Position numbers and translations under genes: made by a program
Notes under the pieces: model-generated
The model's input: the letters and a program-made list of their open reading frames with translations, nothing else
The model's database searches: none
What the model was told of the DNA's origin: nothing
Source: RGIG4140 sp045632845
GTDB taxonomy: Bacteria; Pseudomonadota; Alphaproteobacteria; CAAHEQ01; UBA3637
Direction: 5' to 3'
Assembly: GCA_045632845.1 (NCBI GenBank)
Contig: JAZQXL010000015.1
Location: forward strand, 1-64,000
Length of the DNA: 64,000 nucleotides
Shown: one piece after another, positions 49,089 to 59,247 of the stretch
Numbering within the stretch: position 1 is the first letter of the stretch
How the letters are laid out: every line of letters starts with the position of its first letter

Positions 49089-51755
49089 TTATTTCTTTTC
49101 GTTACGAACAGTTGCTTGAGCTGCTGCCAAACGTGCGATTGGCACACGGTATGGTGAGCAAGACACATATGTCAAGCCAACTCTGTGACAGAAATCAATT
49201 GTTTCTGGATCACCACCATGTTCACCACAGATACCAAGTTTGATGTTTGGACGAGTTGCTTTACCTTTTTGAACAGCAATGTCAACCAAAGCGCCAACAC
49301 CTTCTTGATCAAGTGATGCAAATGGATCACGTGCATAGATACCTTTTTGTACGTATTCTGGTAAGAATGAACCAGCATCGTCACGGCTCATACCCAAAGT
49401 TGTTTGAGTTAAGTCGTTTGTACCAAAGCTGAAGAATTCTGCAGATTCTGCAATTTTGTCAGCTGTGATAGCTGCACGTGGCAATTCAATCATTGTACCA
49501 ACATGGTATTCAAATTTAACGCCTTTTTCAGCCATAACAGCATCAGCAACTGCAACAACAACTGCTTTAGCAAGGTCTAATTCTTTCTTTGTACCGACAA
49601 GTGGAATCATGATTTCAGGAACGATTGTGCGACCTGTTTTGTTCATGACTTCAACTGCAGCTTCAAAGACAGCGCGTGCTTGCATTTCGTTGATTTCAGG
49701 GTATGTAACACCTAAACGGCAACCACGGTGACCAAGCATTGGGTTAGCTTCGTGTAATTTTGCTGTACGTGCTGCGATTTCTTCAACGCTGACACCTAAT
49801 TCACGAGCAATTTCAGCTTGTTCTTCTTTTTTGTTTGGTAAGAACTCATGCAATGGTGGGTCTAAGAAACGGATTGTTACTGGAAGACCTTCCATAATTG
49901 TGAAGAGATCTGTAAAGTCTTGACGTTGATATGGCAAGAGTTTTGCAAGAGCAGCTCTTCTTGCTTCAACAGTATCAGACAAGATCATTTGGCGCATGTG
50001 GTTAATACGTGCTGGGTCAAAGAACATGTGTTCTGTACGGCAAAGACCAATACCTTCAGCACCAAAATCACGAGCTGTTTTAGCATCTAATGGTGTTTCA
50101 GCATTTGTACGAACGCCAAGTGTACGGATTTCATCAACCCACGTCATGAATTCACCGAAGTTACCTGTCATTTCTGGGAGAACAAGTTTCAATGCACCTG
50201 CCATAACTTCACCAGTTGTACCGTCGATTGAAAGCATGTCGCCTTCTTTAATAACTGTATCACCAACTGTGAGTGTTTTTGCATCATAATCAATGCGCAA
50301 TGCTGATACACCAGAAACACAAGGTTTACCCATACCACGAGCAACCACAGCAGCGTGACTTGTCATACCACCACGAGCTGTTAAAATACCTTGAGAAACG
50401 TGCATACCTGCGATATCTTCAGGTGATGTTTCGATACGAACTAAGATAACTTTTTTGCCTTCTTCAGCTGCTTTTTCTGCGTCTTCTGCTGAGAAAACTG
50501 CTTCACCAACAGCAGCACCTGGAGATGCTGGTAAACCGCTTGTTAAAACAGTGCGTTTTTCTGATTTATCGAACATTGGGTGCAAAAGTTGATCTAATTG
50601 ACCAGCTTCAACACGCATAACAGCTGTTTTCTTGTCGATTAAACCTTCGTTGACCATTTCAACAGCGATACGAAGAGCTGCTGTACCTGTTCTTTTACCA
50701 TTACGTGTTTGGAGCATCCAAAGTTTACCGTCTTGGATTGTAAATTCCATATCTTGCATATCTTTGTAGTGTGCTTCTAATTTTGCACGAATGTCTGACA
50801 ATTCTTTGAAAAGAACTGGGAATTCTTCTTCCATACATGGCATATCTGTGCCTGAACGTTCTTTAACAAGTTTTGTCATTGGTTGTGGTGTACGAATACC
50901 TGCAACAACGTCTTCACCTTGTGCATTTTTGAGGTATTCACCATAGAAATAATTTTCACCAGTTGCAGGGTCACGTGAGAAGCAAACACCTGTAGCAGAT
51001 GTGTCACCATAGTTACCGAAAACCATTGTTTGAACGTTAACAGCTGTACCCCAGTCACCTGGAATGTTGTTCAGTTTGCGGTAGTAGATAGCACGATCAA
51101 CCATCCATGAAGAGAACACAGCGCCAATACCACCCCAAAGTTGTTCAAATGGATCTTGTGGGAGTGGGTGACCGTCATTAACACAGATTTCTTTGTATTC
51201 TTTAATGACTTCTTTTAATTGTTCAACTGTCATTTGATTGTCGAATTGGTAACCATTTTCTTCACGAACGCGGTCCAAAACAGCTTCAAATTTTGAGCTG
51301 TGAACACCCATAACAACGTCAGCATACATTTGAATGAAACGACGGTAGCTGTCATAAGCAAATTTTGCATTGCCTGAACGTTCAGCCAAACCAACAACTG
51401 TTTCATCATTTAAACCAAGGTTTAAAACTGTATCCATCATACCAGGCATTGAAACGCGAGCGCCTGAACGAACGGAGAATAAAAGTGGGTTTTTAGGATC
51501 ACCAAATTTGCTGCCCATTTTTGATTCAATGCCAGCAAGTGCTGCTAAAACTTGATCTTTTAATTCTGTTGGATAGGAATGATTATTTGCATAATAATAT
51601 GTACAAACTTCTGTTGTGATTGTAAAACCTGGAGGAACAGGAACACCAACACGGCTCATTTCAGCCAAGTTAGCACCTTTACCACCCAACAAGTTTTTCA
51701 TTGAAGCATCGCCTTCTGCAACGCCATCACCAAAAGTATAAACCCATTTTGTCAT
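49089..51755 (-). CDS. ppdK: Pyruvate, phosphate dikinase
   Basis: 888 residues, full length. It converts pyruvate, ATP and phosphate to phosphoenolpyruvate, AMP and pyrophosphate, and can run in reverse in fermenters. N-terminal ATP-grasp: GGKGANLAEMSRVGVPVPPG (24-43). The catalytic histidine lies in GGMTSHAAVVARG near 466, followed by GKPCVSG. The C-terminal PEP-binding barrel has GIGLCRTEHMF, MIPLVGTKKEL and GICGEHGGDP. Codon choice is biased as in highly expressed genes. It fits with the neighbouring glycogen genes in a carbon-storage metabolism. Confidence 0.97.
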   Translation of the reverse strand: MTKWVYTFGDGVAEGDASMKNLLGGKGANLAEMSRVGVPVPPGFTITTEVCTYYYANNHSYPTELKDQVLAALAGIESKMGSKFGDPKNPLLFSVRSGARVSMPGMMDTVLNLGLNDETVVGLAERSGNAKFAYDSYRRFIQMYADVVMGVHSSKFEAVLDRVREENGYQFDNQMTVEQLKEVIKEYKEICVNDGHPLPQDPFEQLWGGIGAVFSSWMVDRAIYYRKLNNIPGDWGTAVNVQTMVFGNYGDTSATGVCFSRDPATGENYFYGEYLKNAQGEDVVAGIRTPQPMTKLVKERSGTDMPCMEEEFPVLFKELSDIRAKLEAHYKDMQDMEFTIQDGKLWMLQTRNGKRTGTAALRIAVEMVNEGLIDKKTAVMRVEAGQLDQLLHPMFDKSEKRTVLTSGLPASPGAAVGEAVFSAEDAEKAAEEGKKVILVRIETSPEDIAGMHVSQGILTARGGMTSHAAVVARGMGKPCVSGVSALRIDYDAKTLTVGDTVIKEGDMLSIDGTTGEVMAGALKLVLPEMTGNFGEFMTWVDEIRTLGVRTNAETPLDAKTARDFGAEGIGLCRTEHMFFDPARINHMRQMILSDTVEARRAALAKLLPYQRQDFTDLFTIMEGLPVTIRFLDPPLHEFLPNKKEEQAEIARELGVSVEEIAARTAKLHEANPMLGHRGCRLGVTYPEINEMQARAVFEAAVEVMNKTGRTIVPEIMIPLVGTKKELDLAKAVVVAVADAVMAEKGVKFEYHVGTMIELPRAAITADKIAESAEFFSFGTNDLTQTTLGMSRDDAGSFLPEYVQKGIYARDPFASLDQEGVGALVDIAVQKGKATRPNIKLGICGEHGGDPETIDFCHRVGLTYVSCSPYRVPIARLAAAQATVRNEKK

Positions 51756-52019
51756 TAGTTTTTCCTTTGCTTGTTAGTTAATTAAAAACCATACCTCAAA
51801 ATATTTAAGTTATGGAACCCTTATGATTTTTATTCGCCAAATGTTTATCACTTTTTTTTAGGGAATGCAAGATATTTTTTTATATTTAAAAAAGTATATA
51901 TTTGTGAATGGGTTATTAAAAGAGTTTTAAGAAAATAAAAAAAACGCATCTTTTTGCTTTTCTTTTTTGAAAAAACAATGTTATATAAAAGTAATTTATA
52001 ACAAAAATAGGGGACTAAA

Positions 52020-54236
52020 ATGAATTTTATGACATCAGATGAAATGAATGCTTTGTGTTCTGGGCGTTTTCAAGGGGATCCATTTTCAGTATTGGGGATG
52101 CATCTTTGCTCAAAAAACATTTTGACACCATTTTTATATGTGCGTACATTTCAGCCTCAAGCTCAAAAAGTTGAGCTTGTTCGGGTTGCAACAAAAGAAG
52201 CTGTTGAGATGAAAAAAATTCATCAAGATGGTTTGTTTGAAATGGCATTTCCTGATGAAACAGAATTTTTTGCCTATTATCTTAAAATCACACTCTATAG
52301 TGGTGAAACTTATGAAACGGAAGATGCTTATCGTTTTTGGCCGGTGTTAGGGGATATGGATCTCTATCTTTTTAATGAGGGTAATCATAAAGATATATAT
52401 GAAAAATTAGGCTCACAATTAATAACGCATCAAGGTGTTTCAGGTGTGAGTTTTGCTGTTTGGGCGCCAAATGCAAAACGTGTGAGTGTGGTTGGTAATT
52501 TCAATGATTGGGATGGGCGCCGTCACATGATGCGTCCAAGAGGTTCTTCAGGTGTATGGGAAATTTTTATTCCACATTTGCCTGAATGGACAATTTATAA
52601 ATATGAAATCATTGGGCCTAATGGGGATTTGTTGCCATTAAAAATTGACCCATATGGAAAAGCTTTTGAAATGCGACCAAAAACAGGAACGCTTGTTTTT
52701 AATTCTAAGAAATACAAGTGGCAAGACAGTGAATGGTGCACTTCAAAAAGATATAAGGCAAATGCTTTGGATGCTCCAATTTCAATTTATGAAGTTCATT
52801 TGGGTTCTTGGAGACGCAATTCATTGGAAGGCAATCGGTGGTTGACTTATCGTGAAATGGCTGAAGAATTGCCCGCTTATGTGAAAGAAATGGGCTTTAC
52901 ACATGTTGAATTTTTGCCTTTATCAGAGTATCCGTTTGATGGCTCTTGGGGGTATCAAGTAACGGGGATGTATGCGCCAACAAGCAGGTATGGTTCTCCA
53001 GATGATTTTAAATATATGATTGACAAATTGCACCAAGCGGGGATTGGGGTGATTATGGATTGGGTGCCAGCACACTTTCCAAAAGATGCTTTTGGTTTAT
53101 GTGAGTTTGATGGAACAGCTCTTTATGAACATGCAGATCCGCGTCAAGGAGAACATAAAGATTGGGGAACAAAGATTTATAATTATTCAAGAAATGAAGT
53201 TTCTAACTTCTTGCATGCGAATGCTTTGTTCTGGCTGAGAGAATATCACATTGATGCGTTAAGAGTTGATGCTGTTGCAAGTATGTTGTATCTTGATTAT
53301 TCAAGAAAAGAGGGGGAATGGATTCCTAACCGTTATGGTGGGAGGGAAAATATTGATGCGATTAATTTCCTGCGCAAATTAAATGAATTGGTGTATGGTG
53401 AAAACGCAGGTTATACAACATTTGCAGAAGAATCAACAGCTTGGCCAATGGTTTCAAAACCAACTTATATTGGAGGTCTTGGTTTTGGTTATAAGTGGAA
53501 TATGGGTTGGATGCATGACACGTTAAGATATATTGGTTATGATGCAATTTATAGACAATATCATCATAATGAATTAACATTTTCAATGCTTTATGCATTT
53601 AATGAAAATTTTACATTGCCAATTTCACATGATGAAGTTGTCCATGGTAAAGGGCCTATGTATGATAAAGTTCCAGGCGATCATTGGCAAAAGATGGCTA
53701 ACTTGAGGCTTTATTATGCGTATATGTTTATGCACCCTGGGAAAAAGCTTTTATTTATGGGGAATGAATTGGGTGTTCAACGGGAATGGAATTATGCAGA
53801 TAGCTTGGATTGGGGCTTAACAATGAATGAAAGCCATAAAGCACTGCAACGCTTTATTAAAGAGTTGAATAAGTTCTATTTAAACCATAAAGAACTGTCA
53901 GATTATGATTTTGATGGTGCGGGATTTGAATGGATTGACGGTTCAGATGCAAACAACTCTTGTTTTTCTTTCATGCGTAAAGATAAAGAGGGTAACAGTT
54001 TAATTGTTGCATGCAACTTTACACCTGTCCCAAGAGAAAATTATAAAATCGGTGTAAATGAAGCAGGTGTATATGAAGAAGTTTTAAATTCTGATGCGCG
54101 TGAGTTTTTTGGATCAGGAATTGAAAATAAAGGAGAAATTGAAACAGGTGAGGGGTGGAACTTTAAGCCTTATGCGATTAAAGTACACTTGCCACCATTG
54201 GCTACAGTTGTCTATCAATTAAAAAAGAAAAAATAA
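52020..54236 (+). CDS. glgB: 1,4-alpha-glucan branching enzyme
   Basis: 738 residues. N-terminal carbohydrate-binding part (about 110-210, GVSFAVWAPNAKRVSVVGNFNDWDG in pieces: GVSFAVWAPNAKRV, VVGNFNDW). GH13 motifs: GVIMDWVPAHF near 343, DALRVDAVASMLYLDYSRKEGEW (nucleophile Asp) near 420, FAEESTAWP near 468 and PISHDEVVHGK near 538. It adds alpha-1,6 branches. It begins a tight run glgB-glgX-malQ-thioesterase-hflX. The ATG at 52020 follows a GGGG site, with a second ATG three codons on. Confidence 0.97.
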   Translation: MNFMTSDEMNALCSGRFQGDPFSVLGMHLCSKNILTPFLYVRTFQPQAQKVELVRVATKEAVEMKKIHQDGLFEMAFPDETEFFAYYLKITLYSGETYETEDAYRFWPVLGDMDLYLFNEGNHKDIYEKLGSQLITHQGVSGVSFAVWAPNAKRVSVVGNFNDWDGRRHMMRPRGSSGVWEIFIPHLPEWTIYKYEIIGPNGDLLPLKIDPYGKAFEMRPKTGTLVFNSKKYKWQDSEWCTSKRYKANALDAPISIYEVHLGSWRRNSLEGNRWLTYREMAEELPAYVKEMGFTHVEFLPLSEYPFDGSWGYQVTGMYAPTSRYGSPDDFKYMIDKLHQAGIGVIMDWVPAHFPKDAFGLCEFDGTALYEHADPRQGEHKDWGTKIYNYSRNEVSNFLHANALFWLREYHIDALRVDAVASMLYLDYSRKEGEWIPNRYGGRENIDAINFLRKLNELVYGENAGYTTFAEESTAWPMVSKPTYIGGLGFGYKWNMGWMHDTLRYIGYDAIYRQYHHNELTFSMLYAFNENFTLPISHDEVVHGKGPMYDKVPGDHWQKMANLRLYYAYMFMHPGKKLLFMGNELGVQREWNYADSLDWGLTMNESHKALQRFIKELNKFYLNHKELSDYDFDGAGFEWIDGSDANNSCFSFMRKDKEGNSLIVACNFTPVPRENYKIGVNEAGVYEEVLNSDAREFFGSGIENKGEIETGEGWNFKPYAIKVHLPPLATVVYQLKKKK

Positions 54237-54252
54237 ATTGAAAGGATAAGCT

Positions 54253-56298
54253 ATGAGCCGTGTCATATTAAAAGGAGAACCTTACCCATTAGGGGCTTCA
54301 TATGATGGTAAAGGGGTTAATTTTGCTTTGTTTTCTTCAACAGCAACAAAAGTTGAATTGTGCCTTTTTGATCCATTGGGACGAAATGAAGAACGCATTG
54401 TTTTACCAGAATATACAGATGAGGTTTTTCATGGTTATATTGAGGGGTTAAAACCTGGTCAATTATATGGATATCGTGTTCATGGTCCTTATGAACCAGA
54501 GCAGGGGCTTCGATTTAATCCAAATAAATTGTTGATTGATCCTTATGCAAAGCTTTTAACAGGGCCTGTTTCTGCCCACAACGCAATGCTTGGGTATCAA
54601 GCTTTTTCAAGAAAGGCAGATTTGTCTTTTTCTGAAACAAATTCTGCGCCCTATGTCCCCAAAGCCATTATTATTGATGATAATGCTTTTGATTGGAATG
54701 GAGTTCAAAAACCAAAAGTTCCTTGGACTGAAGAGGTTATTTATGAGGCTCATGTTAAGAGTTTTACGGCTTTAGCTCCAGAGATGGATGCAAAACTTAG
54801 AGGTACTTTTAAAGGTATGTCAACCAAAAAAGCGGTCGAATACATCAAGTCATTGGGTGTTCGAGCTGTTGAATTGTTGCCTGTTGCTTCATTTATGAAC
54901 AGTGGATTTTTAAAAGATTTAGGTTTAAGCAATTATTGGGGATATGATCCCATTGCATTTATGGCGCCCCAATCAACCTATTTATCTCAAAAAACAAATT
55001 TGGATGAACTAAAACATATGGTTCGTGTGTTCCATGAAGCTGGTGTTGAGGTGATTTTAGACGTGGTTTACAATCACACAGGTGAGGGTAATCAAATGGG
55101 CCAAACGCTTTGTTATCGTGGGATTGATAATGGCGTATATTATCGTTTGAATAAAGAAAATAAGCGGTATTATGAAGATACAACAGGGTGTGGGGCTTCT
55201 TTTAATTTGGGACACCCGCGTGTGTTGCAATTGGTGATGGATTCTTTAAGATATTGGGCAAATCAAATGCAGGTTGATGGGTTTAGATTTGATCTTGCAA
55301 CCACGCTTGCTCGAGATGAAAACAACCAATATGGAATAAAAAGCGCTTTTTTATCCACCGTTCAACAAGACCCAACACTGCAACGCTTAAAGTTAATTGC
55401 TGAACCATGGGATTTGGGTTATGGCGGTTATCAAGTTGGATTTTTTAGACCTGGTTGGGCTGAATGGAATGATAAATTTAGAGATACAATGCGTCGCTTT
55501 TGGCGGGGAGATGAAGGGCAGGCGGGAGATTTTGCTTCCCGCTTGATGGGTTCGTCAGATGTGTATCAACACCGTGGCAGACGCCCTTGGGAATCTGTGA
55601 ACTTTATTACGGCTCATGATGGCTTTACGCTTAATGATTTGGTTTCATACAATCAAAAGCATAATGAGGCTAATGGGGAAAATAATAAAGATGGAACAGA
55701 TCATAACCTATCTTTTAATGGTGGGGTGGAAGGTGAAACAACAGATGAAGCCATTTTGAAAAACAGAATGGCAAGAGCCAAATCTTTGATGGCAACGCTT
55801 CTTTTGTCTTTTGGCACTCCAATGATTCGCTCAGGGGATGAAATTCTTGCAACACAAAAGGGGAATAATAATACTTATTCTCAAGACAATGAATATTCAT
55901 GGATTGATTGGCGACACATCAAACCGCAAGGCAAAGAAATGCTCCAAATGGTCAGAGAATTGATGGCATTTCGAAGTTCAAGACCCATTATGGAACATAG
56001 TGACTTTTTCACCGAAGAGGTTTGTTCTTGGTATAAGCCAGATGGAAAACCAATGGCAAAAGAAGATTGGCATTTTTATGTGAAAGCACTTTCTTGTTTG
56101 ATTAAAAATTCAAAAAATTCCAATCGTTTATTCTTTATTTTTAATGCACATAATGAAGCAATAAAATGGGTGTTGCCAACAAGGGATTTTGAATGGCGGC
56201 TTGTGTTTTCAACAGAAAAAACATTAAAGAAACAAAAAATGAGGACTGTAAAAGTTCCGCCATTTAGCGTTGTTGTTTTTGAAAGGGAAAGGGGTTAA
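54253..56298 (+). CDS. glgX: Glycogen debranching enzyme GlgX
   Basis: 681 residues. N-terminal CBM48 (LGASYDGKGVNFALFSSTATKVELC in parts: GASYDGKGVNFALF, TATKVELCLF) then the GH13 barrel with DVVYNHTGEGNQMG near 275, VDGFRFDLATTLARD near 347, LIAEPWDLGYGGY near 380 and ITAHDGFTLNDLVSY near 458. It hydrolyses alpha-1,6 linkages in phosphorylase-trimmed glycogen. It is 16 bases after glgB, with GAAAGGA before the ATG. Confidence 0.96.
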   Translation: MSRVILKGEPYPLGASYDGKGVNFALFSSTATKVELCLFDPLGRNEERIVLPEYTDEVFHGYIEGLKPGQLYGYRVHGPYEPEQGLRFNPNKLLIDPYAKLLTGPVSAHNAMLGYQAFSRKADLSFSETNSAPYVPKAIIIDDNAFDWNGVQKPKVPWTEEVIYEAHVKSFTALAPEMDAKLRGTFKGMSTKKAVEYIKSLGVRAVELLPVASFMNSGFLKDLGLSNYWGYDPIAFMAPQSTYLSQKTNLDELKHMVRVFHEAGVEVILDVVYNHTGEGNQMGQTLCYRGIDNGVYYRLNKENKRYYEDTTGCGASFNLGHPRVLQLVMDSLRYWANQMQVDGFRFDLATTLARDENNQYGIKSAFLSTVQQDPTLQRLKLIAEPWDLGYGGYQVGFFRPGWAEWNDKFRDTMRRFWRGDEGQAGDFASRLMGSSDVYQHRGRRPWESVNFITAHDGFTLNDLVSYNQKHNEANGENNKDGTDHNLSFNGGVEGETTDEAILKNRMARAKSLMATLLLSFGTPMIRSGDEILATQKGNNNTYSQDNEYSWIDWRHIKPQGKEMLQMVRELMAFRSSRPIMEHSDFFTEEVCSWYKPDGKPMAKEDWHFYVKALSCLIKNSKNSNRLFFIFNAHNEAIKWVLPTRDFEWRLVFSTEKTLKKQKMRTVKVPPFSVVVFERERG

Positions 56299-56300
56299 AA

Positions 56301-58502
56301 ATGGGATGTAATCCAGATAAATTAAATGAACTTGCTGAAAAAGTTGGTATTTTACCCTCATTTATTGATAGAACAACAAACATTACATATCATGCAGATG
56401 ATTACTCAAAACAAGCAATTTTAAAAAGTTTAGGCTTTTTGGCTGAAACGGATGATGATATTGAAGCTTCATTTTTAAAACTTAAAAAAGAAGAATATGA
56501 ATCATTAATTGATCAAACAATTTTGATCCGTGAAAGTGAGCAATCAAATTTAGAAATAGATCTTCATTTGTTAAAAGATGAGGCTGACACCTCCTTAATT
56601 TGGCAAATTAAAACTGAGGCAGGGGAGGTGTTCGAAGATGAAGTTCCCATAGAACTGCTCGAGGTTATAAAAGAGGAAATTGTTGAAGACAAAGTTTACC
56701 AAGTAAGACAGCTGTGTTTGGCTCTTGAAATGGAAATTGGCTATCATGAAATTAGTGTTTCATTGATTGGAAAAAATAAAAAAGCCACTGCATCGTTAAT
56801 TATTGTTCCAGATAAATGTTATATGCCCACGGCGCTTGAGGCAGAAAAAAAGGTGTTTGGTTATCCAATACAGCTTTATTCTTTAAAATCAAAAACAAAT
56901 TGGGGTATTGGGGATTATTCTGATTTAAAAAAAATGGTAGATGTTTCAATCAAAACAGGCGCTGCTTTTATTGGGGTTAATCCATTGACCGCATTGTTTC
57001 AAGATAACCCAGATGATGCAAGTCCTTATTTTCCTTGTTCTAGAATGTTTTTAAATCCAATTTATGTGGACATGGAGATTGTCCCTGAAGCAAAAGATAA
57101 TGAGGCATTTGAAGAGCTTAAGGCTTGTCCTATTTTTAAAGATCATCTTTTAAAAGCAAGGGAATCTGATACGGTTGATTACCGAAAAGTTGCCGCAATT
57201 AAAAAACAGGCATTTAAAATTTTGTTTAAAAAATTTAGAGAAACGCATTTTGATGATGAAGGGAATGCTATAACAAAAAGAGGGCATGATTTTGAAGCCT
57301 TTTTGAAAGAAAAAGGGGAGGCGCTTGAAAATTTTGCTCTTTTTCAAACGCTTAGAAATGAAGCTTCAAAAATAAAAAAATCAATGATGTGGAGAGAATG
57401 GGAAAAATCACATCAAAAACCCAACACAAAAGAGTTGAAACAGTTTTTAAAAGATAATGAGATGAAAATTCTGCGCATCTGCTATCAGCAGTTTGTGGCT
57501 TATGAGCAATTTCAAAGTGTGTTGAAAAAAATTGAAAAGTTGCCGTTGGGACTTTATACCGATATGCCTGTTGGGGTTAGTGATAACAGCGCTGAGGTTT
57601 GGTCTAATCAAGAGGTGTTTATGACAGGGGTAACAACAGGGGCTCCCCCTGATACGTTTAATCTCAATGGTCAAGATTGGTCTTTGGCACCATTTAATCC
57701 TAGAATGCTCAAAAAAACGGGGTTTAAAGCTTTTATTGACGTGATGAGAGGCGCTATGAAAGGGGCGGGGGCTGTTCGCATTGATCATGCGTTTGGTTTA
57801 ATGCGTCTTTATTTGCGTGTTCAAAATGCCACAGGAGCTTATTTGAAATTTCCGTTTAAAGAATTAACAGGTATTATGGCGCTTGAAAGTCATTTAAACA
57901 AAACAGTTGTTATTGCTGAAGATTTGGGAACAGCTCCCGATGGTTTTTCAGATGAAATGATTCAGTTGAATGCGTTTTCATTTAAAATTATGCATTATCA
58001 ACAAGATTGGCAAGGATTGTTGCCTCCAGAGGTGTATCCAGCTTGTTCGTTGATTGCAACAGGAACGCATGATTTGCCATCCTATGTGGGATTTTTTAAA
58101 GAATTAGATTTGGATTTGGGGCTTGAAAAAAAGACAATTTCTTTGGAACAATATCAAGACCATAAAGAAAATCGAAAAAAAGAAAAACAGCTTTTTATTG
58201 AAGCATTTGTGCGTCAAGGCTTTGATACACCTATGTCCAAGGAAGCGTTTTTAAACACCAAAACGGTTCCAAATTGGTTTATTCCTTATATTTATAAATA
58301 CTTAGCCAAAACAAAAAGCAAAATTTTGTTGGTTCGTCCAGAAGATGTTTTTGAAATGGAAGAACAATTCAATTTGCCAGGGACGTATATGGAATATCCC
58401 AATTGGCGTTACAAATTGCCAGTGAGTGTTGAAGATATGTTAAAAGATCCGCGGTTGTTAGAAATTGCGCATCTTATGAAAAACGAAAGAGTTGAAAGGT
58501 AA
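56301..58502 (+). CDS. malQ: 4-alpha-glucanotransferase (amylomaltase)
   Basis: 733 residues. An N-terminal beta-rich extension of about 170 residues precedes the GH77 catalytic part: IGVNPLTALF near 228, AVRIDHAFGLMRLYLR near 490 (nucleophile Asp), VVIAEDLGTAPDGFSDEM near 535 and ATGTHDLPSYVGFF near 587. It rearranges maltooligosaccharides freed from glycogen. The ATG comes two bases after the glgX stop, implying coupling. The thioesterase gene begins one base after its own stop. Confidence 0.94.
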   Translation: MGCNPDKLNELAEKVGILPSFIDRTTNITYHADDYSKQAILKSLGFLAETDDDIEASFLKLKKEEYESLIDQTILIRESEQSNLEIDLHLLKDEADTSLIWQIKTEAGEVFEDEVPIELLEVIKEEIVEDKVYQVRQLCLALEMEIGYHEISVSLIGKNKKATASLIIVPDKCYMPTALEAEKKVFGYPIQLYSLKSKTNWGIGDYSDLKKMVDVSIKTGAAFIGVNPLTALFQDNPDDASPYFPCSRMFLNPIYVDMEIVPEAKDNEAFEELKACPIFKDHLLKARESDTVDYRKVAAIKKQAFKILFKKFRETHFDDEGNAITKRGHDFEAFLKEKGEALENFALFQTLRNEASKIKKSMMWREWEKSHQKPNTKELKQFLKDNEMKILRICYQQFVAYEQFQSVLKKIEKLPLGLYTDMPVGVSDNSAEVWSNQEVFMTGVTTGAPPDTFNLNGQDWSLAPFNPRMLKKTGFKAFIDVMRGAMKGAGAVRIDHAFGLMRLYLRVQNATGAYLKFPFKELTGIMALESHLNKTVVIAEDLGTAPDGFSDEMIQLNAFSFKIMHYQQDWQGLLPPEVYPACSLIATGTHDLPSYVGFFKELDLDLGLEKKTISLEQYQDHKENRKKEKQLFIEAFVRQGFDTPMSKEAFLNTKTVPNWFIPYIYKYLAKTKSKILLVRPEDVFEMEEQFNLPGTYMEYPNWRYKLPVSVEDMLKDPRLLEIAHLMKNERVER

Positions 58503-58503
58503 T

Positions 58504-59241
58504 ATGCAAAAGTTTGAAATTAAGTATCGTTTAAGAAGTGCCGAATGTGATAGATTTAATCAAATGCGCTTGCGTTCCTTGTTTAATCTGTTTCAAGATA
58601 TGGCGGATTTGCATGCTGAAAAATTTGGTTTTGGGTATAGTTTTTGTCTTCAAAATCAAATGACATGGGTTGGAACAGGGTATCATTTGGTGATCAACAG
58701 ATTGCCCAAAAGGGATGAAGAGTTTGTTATTGAAACATGGCATGCTAGGTCACAACTTATGACCGCACGGCGTGATTTTGAACTCAAAGATTTAGAGGGG
58801 AATGTTCTGGTTGCAGCTTATAGTAATTGGGCTTTGATTGATTTAAATAAAAAACGCCCTGTGATTGTGCAAAAATATTTATCCGATGAAACATTGGTTT
58901 TAAAAAAATCCATTGATGCAGAATTTAAAAAAGTTGTTTTGCCACAAGATATGGGAGATGCCGTTTCACTACAGGTTCGCAAAGATGATATTGATATCAA
59001 CCAACATGTGAATAATGCGGTTTATCCAGCGTGGATTTTAGATGGATTGGAAAATGATTTTTTAAATACGCATTGCTTAAAAGAATTGAAAATCCAGTTT
59101 AAAACGGGGGCGCTTTTAGAAAATGAGGTTGCAATTTTTTCAAAAATAGAGGATACTTCAACTTATCATTTAATTGCAAGCCCAACAAAAGAGAAGGAAT
59201 TTGCTGTTGTTGAGGCTGGTTGGCAACAAGTTGAGGAGTAA
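58504..59241 (+). CDS. Acyl-ACP thioesterase-like hotdog protein
   Basis: 245 residues from the ATG at 58504. It has the two-hotdog layout of FatA/FatB-type thioesterases: the first domain has SAECDRFNQMRLRSLFNLFQDMADLHAEKFG (as CDRFNQMRLRSLFNLFQD), and the second VRKDDIDINQHVNNAVYPAW near 165, whose D-x-N-x-H-V-N-N motif carries the catalytic residues. It should release fatty acids from acyl carrier protein. Its role in a glycogen operon is not obvious; it may be a simple gene-order accident. Confidence 0.82.
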   Translation: MQKFEIKYRLRSAECDRFNQMRLRSLFNLFQDMADLHAEKFGFGYSFCLQNQMTWVGTGYHLVINRLPKRDEEFVIETWHARSQLMTARRDFELKDLEGNVLVAAYSNWALIDLNKKRPVIVQKYLSDETLVLKKSIDAEFKKVVLPQDMGDAVSLQVRKDDIDINQHVNNAVYPAWILDGLENDFLNTHCLKELKIQFKTGALLENEVAIFSKIEDTSTYHLIASPTKEKEFAVVEAGWQQVEE

Positions 59242-59247
59242 GTTTTT